Source of the DNA: Nitrososphaerota archaeon
GTDB lineage: Archaea; Thermoproteota; Nitrososphaeria; Nitrososphaerales; Nitrososphaeraceae
Assembly (NCBI GenBank): GCA_005877345.1
Contig: VBPR01000126.1
Location: 1-11,552 of the forward strand
DNA length: 11,552 bases
Direction of reading: 5' to 3'
A program made the position numbers and the translations under genes. This document shows, one piece after another, positions 1 to 7,073 of this stretch. Each line of letters opens with the position of its first letter. The stretch's first letter is position 1. The notes beneath the pieces are model-generated. The model did no database searches and had not been told where the DNA came from. It was given only the letters and a program-made list of their open reading frames with translations.

Positions 1-102
1 AAGCCCAATGGATTATGATTGAATATTCGACAGGAACATTAGTGGAAATTCAAAAACTAGAATTTTACAGATGTAAAATTGAGGAGCATTATTTTATGAG
101 CC

Positions 103-139
103 CATCCGGGAACCATATTGTTATCGATTCCTATCCAAA
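103..139 (+). repeat. Dispersed GGGAAYCATAT repeat, copy A
   Basis: This 37-base stretch resembles the one at 2857-2892, with four substitutions and one single-base gap. The shared parts are CATC, GGGAA[C/T]CATATTGTTA, CGATTC and ATCCAAA. It lies beyond the 3' end of the alcohol dehydrogenase gene, in sequence without a convincing gene. Shorter relatives occur at 10825-10852 and 11287-11296. What it does is not known. Confidence 0.6.
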
Positions 140-180
140 TGTTGATACAATTTATAACTATTGCACTACCATTTTTGTTA

Positions 181-1239
181 CTAAGTGTGGTCATTTAATG
201 ACTTTGTATCAACAACAAATCGATAGCGAATGTCACTATTAACAACCCTTGGGTAAGCTTGATTGACGTTTTGAATTGGGATAAGCTCAATATCGCTTGT
301 AATGTTATATTTATTACAGAAATCAAGCATATCCTGGGTCTCACGTATTCCCCCGATAACAGACCCTGCAAGATTGCGACGAGGATTAATTAGCGATGAT
401 GCGCCAAGTAGCGTTTCCTTCTCGGGAATCCCTACTACGACCATAGTCCCGTCAAGGGCTAACAGATTCAGATAATGATTCCAATCAATTTCTACTGACA
501 ATGTATTGATGATCAGATCAAAATAACCCTCCAGATTCTTCAAATTGTCAGTTTCAGATGTGTTATAGAATTTATCTGCTCCCATCTTCTTGGCTTCATC
601 CCGTTTTTTTTGTGAATGGCTTAACACGCTGACATCGGTATTTAAAGCATGTGCTATTTTTACTCCCATGTGACCCAATCCACCCAGACCAATTATACCA
701 ACTTTCTTTCCGGGACCTGCTTTCCAATGCATAAGAGGAGAATACATAGTGATACCAGCACAGAGGAGCGGCGCTGCACGATCCATAGGAAGGTTGTCAG
801 GAATCTGAAGGACGTAATTTTCATCTACTACGATTTTGTTGGAATAACCTCCTTGAGTTCTACTTTTTCCATCTTTTTCAACTCCATTGTATGTCAAGTT
901 TGGCCCCTCCACGCAATACTGTTCCATTCCTTCAAGACAAGGGGCGCACTTTCGACAAGAGTCGACAAAACAACCAACGCCCACTCTGTCATCCACTTTG
1001 TAGCGATCCACTTTTGTTCCAACTGCCGTAACTAAACCTGTGATCTCATGACCTGGAACCATAGGATAGGTTGACCTTCCTCCCCATTCATCATTCACTT
1101 GGTGTATGTCTGTATGGCAGACCCCACAATATTGAATATCAATTACCACATCATTCTCTCCAGGATTCCTTCTTTCAAAAGTGTATGGACCAAGGGGTGC
1201 TTTAGCCTGCTCAGCTGCATATCCGTGAACCTTGATCAT
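181..1239 (-). CDS. Zinc-dependent alcohol dehydrogenase, CAD/YahK type, NAD(P)H-dependent
   Basis: This is a 352-residue medium-chain dehydrogenase, the normal length for the cinnamyl-alcohol-dehydrogenase-like branch, which interconverts aldehydes and primary alcohols with NADP(H) in the cytoplasm. The N-terminal GroES-like domain carries the catalytic-zinc ligands Cys41 (GVCHTD), His64 (GHE) and Cys160. The structural zinc site is Cys95, Cys98, Cys101 and Cys109. The Rossmann domain starts with GLGGLG at 184-189. The following strand ends in SHSQKKR, with small polar and basic residues where NADPH-preferring members bind the 2'-phosphate. The C-terminus, RYRFVVD, is typical of the family. 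The ATG at 1239 gives a full-length family N-terminus. The macro-domain gene lies 114 bases upstream on the same strand, so cotranscription is possible but not shown. Family is sure; the substrate cannot be read from the sequence. Confidence 0.95.
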   Translation of the reverse strand: MIKVHGYAAEQAKAPLGPYTFERRNPGENDVVIDIQYCGVCHTDIHQVNDEWGGRSTYPMVPGHEITGLVTAVGTKVDRYKVDDRVGVGCFVDSCRKCAPCLEGMEQYCVEGPNLTYNGVEKDGKSRTQGGYSNKIVVDENYVLQIPDNLPMDRAAPLLCAGITMYSPLMHWKAGPGKKVGIIGLGGLGHMGVKIAHALNTDVSVLSHSQKKRDEAKKMGADKFYNTSETDNLKNLEGYFDLIINTLSVEIDWNHYLNLLALDGTMVVVGIPEKETLLGASSLINPRRNLAGSVIGGIRETQDMLDFCNKYNITSDIELIPIQNVNQAYPRVVNSDIRYRFVVDTKSLNDHT

Positions 1240-1353
1240 ATTCTTGTCAAAATTATTTCAGCCCAGTTAAGAACGTAATGAGAAGAATACATGGATTCGC
1301 AAGGATATACTCTAAAAGAACATTCTATGTAATATTATTGGTCAATTTAACAT

Positions 1354-1917
1354 TTAACTAGCCTTCATACTATCAAATTCCATCCTGAACTGTTCCAATG
1401 TTTCCTCATCAAGAATACAGAACTCTACAGTTTGAAGAGAACTAGCTCTTGGTTTCGAGCTGGAGTTTGTAATAAACCTTATTGATTCATTAACCAATAT
1501 CTTTGCACATCTATCTTTAGGAAAACCAAATATTCCTGAGCTTATGGCAGGAATAGATATACTTTTGAATCCATTTGCTTGAACAAGCATTAAAGTATTT
1601 TTCATAGCTGATCTTAGCTTTTGATCCTCTTTTCCTTCTCCAAATTTTGGTCCTACTGCGTGAATAACTGCTTTACATGGCAAGGTTCCGGAACCTGTTA
1701 TAACAGCGTTACCAACCGAGACAACACCTATTTTGTCACTTTCCTCTTGGATTATTTTTCCCCCTTTTCTTACAATGGCAGCCGCTAGTCCTCCTCCATG
1801 TCTCAAATAGGAATTTGCAGCATTTACTATTACATCTACGTTTCTTTCCGTAATATCACCTCTAACTAGTCTAATCATTTTTCCCTTAATTGAAATTTGA
1901 GATATTATTTCTTTCAA
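1354..1917 (-). CDS. Macro-domain protein (ADP-ribose binding or O-acetyl-ADP-ribose deacetylase-like)
   Basis: This 187-residue protein is a single macro domain, close in size to archaeal AF1521. Visible family motifs are GDIT (20-23, with the adenine-contacting Asp21), NAAN (32-35), GGGLA (41-45), the segment from GNAVITGSG to HAVGP (69-90), and PAISSGIFGFPK (123-134), which forms the phosphate-binding loop. Such proteins bind ADP-ribose and many remove ADP-ribose or acetyl groups from it or from proteins; the exact activity here is inferred. The start used is a TTG at 1917. It restores the first beta strand expected from AF1521. The ATG at 1876-1878 (residue 14) would remove that strand and is the less likely alternative. 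It is followed after 114 bases by the alcohol dehydrogenase on the same strand. Confidence 0.93.
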   Translation of the reverse strand: MKEIISQISIKGKMIRLVRGDITERNVDVIVNAANSYLRHGGGLAAAIVRKGGKIIQEESDKIGVVSVGNAVITGSGTLPCKAVIHAVGPKFGEGKEDQKLRSAMKNTLMLVQANGFKSISIPAISSGIFGFPKDRCAKILVNESIRFITNSSSKPRASSLQTVEFCILDEETLEQFRMEFDSMKAS

Positions 1918-2073
1918 ATATTTTTAACCACCCCTACTTATTTGGACGATTTAATTATTTATTCTTTTATTTTGCAAATTGTATATAATGGTAACAAACT
2001 TAGTTTAAGTACTAAAGCAGGTTACTATTTCACAAACTCTAATTAAATTGTTACTATAACTTGATGCTATATT

Positions 2074-2229
2074 TTATTTATAATCTTTTAATTTAAAGAA
2101 CTTTAGTGTTGAATTGTTCAATTCCCTAAAATGTATTACAAAATGAGTTACTCCCAAGTCGATATATTCACTCAAACCTTTAATTATCTTTTCAGGAGTT
2201 CCTATCAAATTACCACCTGCGAGAGGATA
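2074..2229 (-). pseudogene. 3' remnant of a luciferase-like (F420/flavin) monooxygenase gene
   Basis: The minus strand has an open stretch of 51 codons with no ATG, bounded upstream by TGA at 2230-2232 and ending in TAA at 2074-2076. It reads YPLAGGNLIGTPEKIIKGL, then SEYIDLGVTHFVIHF and a short tail to KDYK. This is the C-terminal end of luciferase-like monooxygenases, where a GTPE-x-I segment precedes a helix, a D-x-GV turn and the last barrel strand ending in HF. The rest of the barrel is absent: the stress-protein gene ends only 24 bases upstream of the remnant. It is best read as the leftover tail of a gene lost by deletion or rearrangement. The rest of the gap (1918-2073) shows nothing recognisable. 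Confidence 0.75.
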
Positions 2230-2253
2230 TCATAATCTGCTGTAAGTGTTAAT

Positions 2254-2715
2254 CTACTTCACTGTCAACACTGGACAATGCGCATGTCTCACAACATCTG
2301 AGGCAACACTACCAAGCACTATACTTTTAAGTTTGGACCTACCTCTGGTTCTGATTATGATTAATTCAATATGGGTATCTTTGGCATAGCTTACGATAGC
2401 ATCAGCGATTCTAATTGAAGCAATAATTTCAGTTTTGATTCTTATGGTTTTTGCCTTACTGCATTCTTTTTGTATTTTTTCTGATACTTTCACAAGATAT
2501 GATTGTGCGTCCTTTTTCAACTGGACTATATGACTTGGAAGATTTACAGTTTGTAAATTAGCGTTACCTCGAATGATATACAGAATAACCAGTCTTGCAT
2601 CATAATCTTGGGCTACCTTTATGGCATAGTTTAGTGCCACCTCTGCAAACTTCCTTGGTTCATAGACGGCTACTAGTATTTTAGAGAATGTTCTCCCTTC
2701 AATTACTTTAAACAT
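2254..2715 (-). CDS. Universal stress protein (UspA family) with altered ATP-site residues
   Basis: This 153-residue single-domain protein has the Usp alpha/beta fold: a first strand KILVAVYE (12-19), a strand VILYII, and the C-terminal motif around RGRSKLKSIVLGS ending in CPVLTVK. In ATP-binding members the first strand ends in an aspartate and the loop reads G-x2-G-x9-G-S/T. Here that aspartate position is Tyr18 and the first loop glycine is Arg122, while Gly125, Gly135 and Ser136 remain. This suggests weak or lost ATP binding, which is an inference. The ATG at 2713-2715 is preferred to the in-frame GTG at 2727 because a Shine-Dalgarno site lies directly before the ATG and overlaps the GTG reading. 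The neighbour downstream is a decayed monooxygenase tail. Confidence 0.9.
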   Translation of the reverse strand: MFKVIEGRTFSKILVAVYEPRKFAEVALNYAIKVAQDYDARLVILYIIRGNANLQTVNLPSHIVQLKKDAQSYLVKVSEKIQKECSKAKTIRIKTEIIASIRIADAIVSYAKDTHIELIIIRTRGRSKLKSIVLGSVASDVVRHAHCPVLTVK

Positions 2716-2719
2716 CGCT

Positions 2720-2725
2720 ACCTCC
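2720..2725 (-). promoter_or_regulatory. Shine-Dalgarno site of the universal stress protein gene
   Basis: On the minus strand GGAGGT stands 4 bases before the ATG at 2713-2715. It decides the start: the longer reading would begin at the GTG at 2725-2727 and would have to translate through this site. Confidence 0.7.
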
Positions 2726-2816
2726 ACTTAATTCTAGTGCGTAGTTTCTAAAAAGTCATTCTACCAATAATTTTAGTAACAAGAGCTTAATAGCATATAA
2801 ACAGTATAGATATGAG

Positions 2817-2856
2817 TTACTTTAACACGTTGATTTACTTTAACACCTTGATTTAC
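2817..2856. repeat. Tandem repeat, 18-bp unit, 2.2 copies
   Basis: The unit TTACTTTAACACGTTGAT (2817-2834) is followed at once by a copy differing by one base (2835-2852) and then by TTAC. It lies upstream of the minus-strand stress-protein gene and abuts the dispersed repeat starting at 2857. The 18-bp period could reflect recent slippage or adjacent protein-binding sites. Confidence 0.85.
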
Positions 2857-2892
2857 CATCGGGAATCATATTGTTAACGATTCGAATCCAAA
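2857..2892 (+). repeat. Dispersed GGGAAYCATAT repeat, copy B
   Basis: This is the second long copy of the element at 103-139, one base shorter and with four substitutions. The TTCGAATCC within it looks like a tRNA T-loop, but no matching acceptor or anticodon arms exist nearby, so it is not a tRNA gene. Confidence 0.6.
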
Positions 2893-2964
2893 GCCCCATC
2901 GGAGTATCGAAATAGTCTCTTTTTTATCGTACTATGAAAAATTACTAGTTGCAACGACGCGTAT

Positions 2965-3243
2965 TTAATCAAATGTTAAGGAGTCCCTTAAGATGCTGTT
3001 TAATCCTCTTCGATCTTCATCAGTTAGATCAACTTTTTTCTGTTTAATCTTTTTTAATAACTGTTCGGCTTTGTCTTGACCCAAAATCTCTTTCAACTTT
3101 TCTCTTGAATTTATATCGTCCCAAGATTCAAAAAGCTTAATCACACTATCTTTAGTATCAGGACTAAGATCCTTAATAGCATCCTCTGTGATCTTCTTGT
3201 AACCCTTACGCAAGTCCTTTGGTCTAAATACCGCTCCCATCAT
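2965..3243 (-). CDS. Small charged helical protein, function unknown
   Basis: This 92-residue protein matches no family I recognise. It starts MMGAVFRPKDLRKGY and is rich in Lys, Asp, Glu and Leu in helix-like spacing, with no membrane segment and no cysteine. The reading frame could extend to an ATG at 3300, but the start at 3243 is preferred. An archaeal TATA-like box sits about 25 bases before it, as for a leaderless transcript, and the extra 19 residues of the longer form, rich in Ile and Cys, do not match the rest in character. It is a single-gene unit with gaps on both sides. A real gene is likely. Confidence 0.65.
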   Translation of the reverse strand: MMGAVFRPKDLRKGYKKITEDAIKDLSPDTKDSVIKLFESWDDINSREKLKEILGQDKAEQLLKKIKQKKVDLTDEDRRGLNSILRDSLTFD

Positions 3244-3263
3244 CTTACAATATGTATCTGTCA

Positions 3264-3272
3264 ATATTAAAC
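3264..3272 (-). promoter_or_regulatory. TATA-like promoter of the 2965-3243 gene
   Basis: The minus strand reads GTTTAATAT, centred about 25 bases before the ATG at 3241-3243. That is the archaeal TATA distance for a transcript starting at the start codon. Confidence 0.45.
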
Positions 3273-3407
3273 ATATTTTGCAAACTATCTCATAATACAT
3301 TCAAGCTTGCGGCAAACCATGATTTTAACAATTCGGGTTTCCTATAATTACCAAGAAATGACAATTTTACTCAGCCAATTTTGGATATATTTGTTATAGC
3401 TAATCAT

Positions 3408-3647
3408 TTAATCATTTATCTGTAATTTTCTGACACCAATTTTATGTACTATGTAAAAATCATTAGCCATCTGAATGATATCTCCAGAGGCTATTTTGTT
3501 ATGACTTCTTTTTCTTCTCAGTGTTATTCCAAATGGATTTTTCTCATCCTCAATAAATTTAAGCCAAATCTTACCTACACTAAGAATATTCTTAAATTCG
3601 CATTCCCAAACTAAATCATAGATAGTATCTAGTGCCTGTCTACTCAA
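3408..3647 (-). CDS. Small basic protein, function unknown
   Basis: This frame of 79 residues begins at a TTG (3647), the only usual start in a frame opened by a TAG upstream. The first half, around DTIYDLVWECEF and GKIWLKFIEDE, looks amphipathic. The second half holds a basic cluster, RRKRSHNK, followed by alternating hydrophobic residues (FYIVHKIGVRKLQI) that could form beta strands. No family is recognised. A TATA-like AGTATATTT lies near 3688-3696, about 45 bases before the TTG. A chance frame cannot be ruled out. Confidence 0.45.
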   Translation of the reverse strand: MSRQALDTIYDLVWECEFKNILSVGKIWLKFIEDEKNPFGITLRRKRSHNKIASGDIIQMANDFYIVHKIGVRKLQIND

Positions 3648-3865
3648 TTTATTCTTCGTTAAGATATAGGATTGAATATCAGGTTCCTAAATATACTCTA
3701 ACTTTCATGGATCCATGCCCTTACATCCTAATGTCAAATAACCTCCGGATTAACGCTTTGCTTCTCAGGGATTACATTTACTAGGACTATTGTAAGTAAA
3801 GGACTTATTGCGATTATTAATTTGGTTGAGCAAACCGATCTTTGCTTCCGAATTGGAATTTACAG

Positions 3866-3881
3866 CTTTTTATATTTAAAT
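3866..3881 (+). promoter_or_regulatory. TATA box upstream of the monooxygenase-like gene
   Basis: TTTTTATATTTAAATT is the strongest TATA-like stretch in this gap, about 40 bases before the ATG at 3914. It predicts a short leader of roughly 15 bases. Confidence 0.5.
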
Positions 3882-3913
3882 TAGTAAATTGAGCTAAGGC
3901 AAAATTAGTTGAA

Positions 3914-4276
3914 ATGGATGAATGGGTAACTCTTAATGATCAGATGGAAAGCCAAGTGATAGGACCAGTAATTTTAATAAATAAATTCAATGTAAAGTCT
4001 GATGAAGTGGAACAGTTTTTAAACGCGTGGGAAGAAGACGCTACTAAGTTCAAAAACGAAACAGGCTTTATTTCTGCACAGTTACATAAAACCATAGGTA
4101 AGAGCATTGTATTTATCAATTATGCGGTATGGTAATCCTTGAAACATTTTAAGAATGCAGTTGATAATGTCATGGGCCCTGACCCGCAATCTAGATCGAA
4201 CGAGTATCCCAAAAGCTTGGTGATTTCTCCACATTTATTCAAAAAGGTTTCCGTTCCTAGGATTTGTGGTGACTAA
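3914..4276 (+). pseudogene. Antibiotic-biosynthesis-monooxygenase (ABM) domain gene with an in-frame TAA
   Basis: Read from the ATG at 3914, the frame gives 73 residues ending in NYAVW and a TAA at 4133-4135. The same frame continues without a shift as SLKHFKNAVDNVMG, through EYPKSLVISPHLFKKV, to a TAA at 4274-4276. Both parts together form one ABM-fold protein of 120 residues plus the internal stop. The strand VILINKFNVK, the segment GFISAQLHKTIG and NYAVW are in the first part, and the family-typical PHLFKKVSVP tail in the second. In this family the residue after AVW is usually Glu, so a GAA to TAA change is the simplest cause. Family members are small ferredoxin-fold dimers, some of them quinone- or heme-acting oxygenases; the substrate is unknown. 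The first 73 residues alone lack half the fold. Readthrough or a sequencing error remains possible. Confidence 0.85.
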
Positions 4277-4419
4277 CAGTAGTTTTGGATGAATAAATAA
4301 TCTGGAAAAACTAATGCCGGATCATAGATAGCCATGACATCAAACCTTTGGTATATTTAATGTTAGAAGTTTTGTATATAGTATTAACTATATCAAGTAT
4401 GGTTGGGTCTACAATTTAA

Positions 4420-4851
4420 TCATTCATCGGACCTATCTCTGATACGCTTCCAATCGCCCTTCTCATGACGTGCGCCTATTGAGCTTGCACTGCCAGTATA
4501 GTCACCCATTACTTCTAGAACATAGTCAATGTCGTTTAGTTTTTTAAGAATTTCCAGTGTCAAACGATGGGTTGAAACGTAGTGAGTACCGTTGTCGTAA
4601 ATTGAAGGAACAGTTCCAGTAGTTTGCATTATATGCTCCCTGGATTTTTCAGGATTTGTTCCTTCTTTCGTGAAAACTTCCACAGTATAGATAGGTGCAC
4701 TATCCTTCGGATTCATTACAATTCGTATAATCAGATCATAGACAAAAGCAGGGTCTACTTTAGGAAACAAATCGCGATATGCCTCTCCCAATTGTTGAGT
4801 CCGCAGCTTGAGTTCGTCAAGCTTACTTGTCTGAGCTCTGCCTTCACTCAT
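4420..4851 (-). CDS. Conserved-looking soluble protein, function unknown
   Basis: This 143-residue protein belongs to no family I can name. The first 45 residues are helical and charged (KLDELKLRTQQLGEAYRDLF). The middle alternates as in beta strands (APIYTVEVFTKEG, THYVSTHRLTLEIL). The region around DIDYVLEVMGDYTG is followed by a polar, basic tail that may be disordered. There is no signal peptide, membrane segment or cysteine. The ATG at 4851 is supported by a GGAGGT 11 bases upstream. It converges with the broken monooxygenase gene; the 143 bases between them hold no gene. Confidence 0.8.
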   Translation of the reverse strand: MSEGRAQTSKLDELKLRTQQLGEAYRDLFPKVDPAFVYDLIIRIVMNPKDSAPIYTVEVFTKEGTNPEKSREHIMQTTGTVPSIYDNGTHYVSTHRLTLEILKKLNDIDYVLEVMGDYTGSASSIGARHEKGDWKRIRDRSDE

Positions 4852-4862
4852 ACTATGAACTT

Positions 4863-4868
4863 ACCTCC
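4863..4868 (-). promoter_or_regulatory. Shine-Dalgarno site of the 4420-4851 gene
   Basis: GGAGGT on the minus strand lies 11 bases before the ATG at 4849-4851. The spacing is long, but this is a full anti-16S match in a window where most genes lack one. Confidence 0.5.
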
Positions 4869-5067
4869 TTGCCGCTTGCATTAGACATAAGATTGAGAGC
4901 TACTCCTTAGATATAAACAGTTTTCTGAATTGTTGTCAATGTTATCGGCGGATGTAGCATTCTTTCTCAAGATTTTAAAGTCTGAATTCGACGTTTAGAG
5001 ATTCACTATGATACTTTGGCAATTACAACTTACAATTGATATTATTATGGGACGGATATCATAGAAG

Positions 5068-5210
5068 AGATTCCTTCCCTAAATGGAAGGCTTACCAATA
5101 ATCCTTGGATCTTAGATGGCAGTTATTAGACCACAGGTACCCGTGACGCTAGCGATTCTAAACTAGGTTCTCATATAGAGAACGATTGCTAAGCTTTAAC
5201 TTTTTCCTTT
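5068..5210 (+). ncRNA. Candidate structured small RNA in a 498-base gap
   Basis: The gap 4852-5349 has no convincing gene. It holds a run of inverted repeats: CCTTCC/GGAAGG around a 6-base loop (5073-5090), ATCC-TT-GGAT (5101-5110), the near-palindrome CACAGGTACCCGTG (5132-5145), and GTTCTC/GAGAAC around ATATA (5167-5183). The last is enclosed by TAGCGA and TTGCTA (5150-5155, 5185-5190), which could pair with one G-U. An AT-rich GATATTATTATG at 5038-5049 would place a transcript start near 5068, and a T-rich run at 5201-5210 could end it. The inverted repeats are seen directly; the RNA and its ends are inferred. They could instead be protein-binding sites. Confidence 0.25.
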
Positions 5211-5310
5211 TAACCTACACGAATAATTTAACCTATTGCACGACGAGGTTTTTATCTATCTCTAAATTACTAATTATCGAAAAGAAATAAATGAATGACC
5301 AAAGTAAACC

Positions 5311-5318
5311 TTATATCT
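5311..5318 (+). promoter_or_regulatory. TATA box of the DUF1326-DUF2182 genes
   Basis: TTATATCT, preceded by AAACC, lies about 35 bases before the ATG at 5350 and predicts a leader of about 10 bases. A further TATA-like GGTTTTTATCT is near 5248-5258. Confidence 0.5.
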
Positions 5319-5349
5319 AAAAACATCACAGTTCATTACTAGAAATTAA

Positions 5350-5970
5350 ATGACTAGCAATAATTCTCATGATTGGAAACTTGAAGGAGATTATTTTGAA
5401 GGTTGTAACTGTGATACAATATGCCCTTGTATTTTTTTACTAGACCCTGATGAAGGATACTGTAACCTTACTGTAGCTTGGCATATAGAAAAAGGTCATT
5501 ATGATAGTATCCCCCTAGATGGGTTAAATACAGTAGCTGTTTTTGTGGCTCCCGGCAATATGTTTACTGGTCCTAAAATGAAGGTAGCATTTTACGTCGA
5601 TAAAAATGCAAACCAAGAGCAAATTGATGCTTTATCAAATATATTTTCGGGCCAATCGGGAGGTTTTTTTGCTGTAGCGGCGCAATTTATCGGAGAAATG
5701 GTTGGAATAAAATCTGCTCCGATAACTTTTGGAATGGAAGGAAAACGTCGTTGGCTGCAAATCCCAGAATATCTATCCTTAGAGATAGAGGCCATGAAGG
5801 GCAATGATCCTAATAAGGATAGTTTAATTGTAAATCCTCCCTTTGGCATGGAGTCAGGACACGATCATGTAATAGCCCACTCTACAAAATATTCCTATAA
5901 TGACCATGGATTTCAATGGGATACTACTGGTAAGAATGGTTTCTATTCTAGGTTTAAATATGAACCGTAA
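5350..5970 (+). CDS. DUF1326 protein, putative metal-binding partner of DUF2182
   Basis: This 206-residue protein begins with the family signature: W9, then LEGDYFEGCNCDTICPC, giving Cys19, Cys21, Cys25 and Cys27, with Cys38 in GYC shortly after. This dense cysteine cluster is a likely metal site. The body is a soluble alpha/beta domain (TVAVFVAPGN, MKVAFYVDKN, FSGQSGGFF). The C-terminal part carries His171, His173 and His177 (HDHVIAH) before a Trp/Phe-rich end. There is no signal peptide or membrane segment. Its gene stands 68 bases before the DUF2182 gene on the same strand, an arrangement that recurs across bacteria and archaea and in which the two domains are assumed to work together. The biochemical role is not established, to my knowledge. 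The family call is sure; metal binding is inferred from the Cys and His clusters. Confidence 0.93.
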   Translation: MTSNNSHDWKLEGDYFEGCNCDTICPCIFLLDPDEGYCNLTVAWHIEKGHYDSIPLDGLNTVAVFVAPGNMFTGPKMKVAFYVDKNANQEQIDALSNIFSGQSGGFFAVAAQFIGEMVGIKSAPITFGMEGKRRWLQIPEYLSLEIEAMKGNDPNKDSLIVNPPFGMESGHDHVIAHSTKYSYNDHGFQWDTTGKNGFYSRFKYEP

Positions 5971-6038
5971 AACTTTTACTGAATTGAGTCAGCCAGAGGA
6001 ATTAAAATAGGTTCTTATTTCTATCATTTTGGTATCGT

Positions 6039-6938
6039 ATGAATAAACCACAAAAAATAATTATACTCTCGCTTTTTTTCACTGCGGCATTGTCTTGGTA
6101 TTTTTCAACAATGCAGCCTGACATGATGAACATTATGATTGGTTACAATCCAACTTTAATCTCACTGTTTATTGCAAGCTGGACTGCAGGAATGGCTGCA
6201 ATGATGTTTCCGGCTATAATACCAATGGTTGTGCTTTATAATAAACTGATTACTAATAAGCAGTCAGAGTTATTTGCAGTAACGATACATACAAGATTCT
6301 CGCATACTTTTAACATCATACTCTTTGTTGGAATGTATCTCATAATTTGGGCGCTAACAGGCCTAGGTTTACTATTAGGGTGGTCTGTTCCTATGAATTT
6401 TCTTATGAACAACCACTCAAATAATGATGTGGCAATAATATTTGGAAGCATTCTGATTATATCTGGTATTTATCAGTTTACTCCTATAAAGAACAAATGC
6501 ATTGGATATTGCGAATCTCCACTCAGTTTTTTTATGAAGAGATGGAAAAGTGGGACAGCAGGTGCAATTAGTATGGGCGCATATCATGGACTTTATTGCC
6601 TTGGATGCTGTTGGCCCTATTTTCTAATTATGGTAGCATTGGGGTGGATGAGCGTTGTTTTGATGAGTTTGTTTGCGGCAATAATTTTTGGAGAAAAAAT
6701 GTGGAAGAAAGGAATATGGGTTGCAAGGTGCTTTGGGATTGCCTTAATAATATTAGGCGTCTCTAGTATTCTGGGATTAATCATTCCATACGATAGTATG
6801 ATGTTTATGCATACTGAAAGCAATACTGCAGATAATATGGGTATATCTCACAATGAAAAAAATCACGGCCTTAATGAAAGCAAATCTGAAATCGGTAAAA
6901 AAGCTGATATACCAGGAGGTGGAGGTATGAAAATGTAA
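6039..6938 (+). CDS. DUF2182 integral membrane protein with Cys/His metal motifs
   Basis: This 299-residue membrane protein has about seven hydrophobic segments (near 7-25, 41-67, 91-116, 131-147, 174-199, 200-217 and 227-250). Family hallmarks are SWTAGMAAMMFP (47-58) in the second segment, YQFTPIKNKC-x3-C with Cys154 and Cys158, and GAYHGLYCLGCCW with His183, Cys187, Cys190 and Cys191. The family is described as predicted metal-binding membrane proteins of unknown role. The tail after residue 250 is polar and rich in Met and His (MMFMHTE, NMGISHNEKNHG), ending in PGGGGMKM, which could bind copper or a similar metal; this is inferred. An ATTAAAATAG at 6001-6010, about 33 bases before the ATG, could be its own weak promoter besides readthrough from DUF1326. 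Confidence 0.93.
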   Translation: MNKPQKIIILSLFFTAALSWYFSTMQPDMMNIMIGYNPTLISLFIASWTAGMAAMMFPAIIPMVVLYNKLITNKQSELFAVTIHTRFSHTFNIILFVGMYLIIWALTGLGLLLGWSVPMNFLMNNHSNNDVAIIFGSILIISGIYQFTPIKNKCIGYCESPLSFFMKRWKSGTAGAISMGAYHGLYCLGCCWPYFLIMVALGWMSVVLMSLFAAIIFGEKMWKKGIWVARCFGIALIILGVSSILGLIIPYDSMMFMHTESNTADNMGISHNEKNHGLNESKSEIGKKADIPGGGGMKM

Positions 6939-7043
6939 GAACTATTTCTTTCTGCCTATTATTTAGCAGGTTTCTACTAGAATGTCCATGTTATTACCCT
7001 ATGCTAAGATTGGTTAACCTTAATATTTTATCTGAATATAAGC

Positions 7044-7052
7044 ATTTAAATA
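7044..7052 (+). promoter_or_regulatory. TATA box for the small ORF-DUF899 unit
   Basis: ATTTAAATA is centred 26 bases before the ATG at 7074, the archaeal TATA distance for a leaderless transcript. It supports the small ORF at 7074 as the first gene of the unit. Confidence 0.6.
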
Positions 7053-7073
7053 ATTAACTAATTACTTAATTAT

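Noticed and set aside
15..242. Plus-strand frame of 75 codons at the left edge
   Set aside because: It has no promoter or ribosome site, runs through the dispersed repeat, and overlaps the 3' end of the well-supported alcohol dehydrogenase on the other strand. No family resemblance.
1683..1696. 14-bp perfect palindrome AGGTTCCGGAACCT
   Set aside because: It lies inside the macro-domain gene where the bases encode a conserved Gly-Ser-Gly-Thr stretch, so coding constraint explains it well enough.
2878..2895. TTCGAATCC resembling a tRNA T-loop
   Set aside because: No D-arm, anticodon arm or matching acceptor stem is present upstream at the right distances.
5050..5126. Plus-strand open stretch reading GTDIIEEIPSLNGRLTNNPW
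   Set aside because: Only about 26 codons, bounded by stops, with no start and no family match. The inverted repeats explain this region better.
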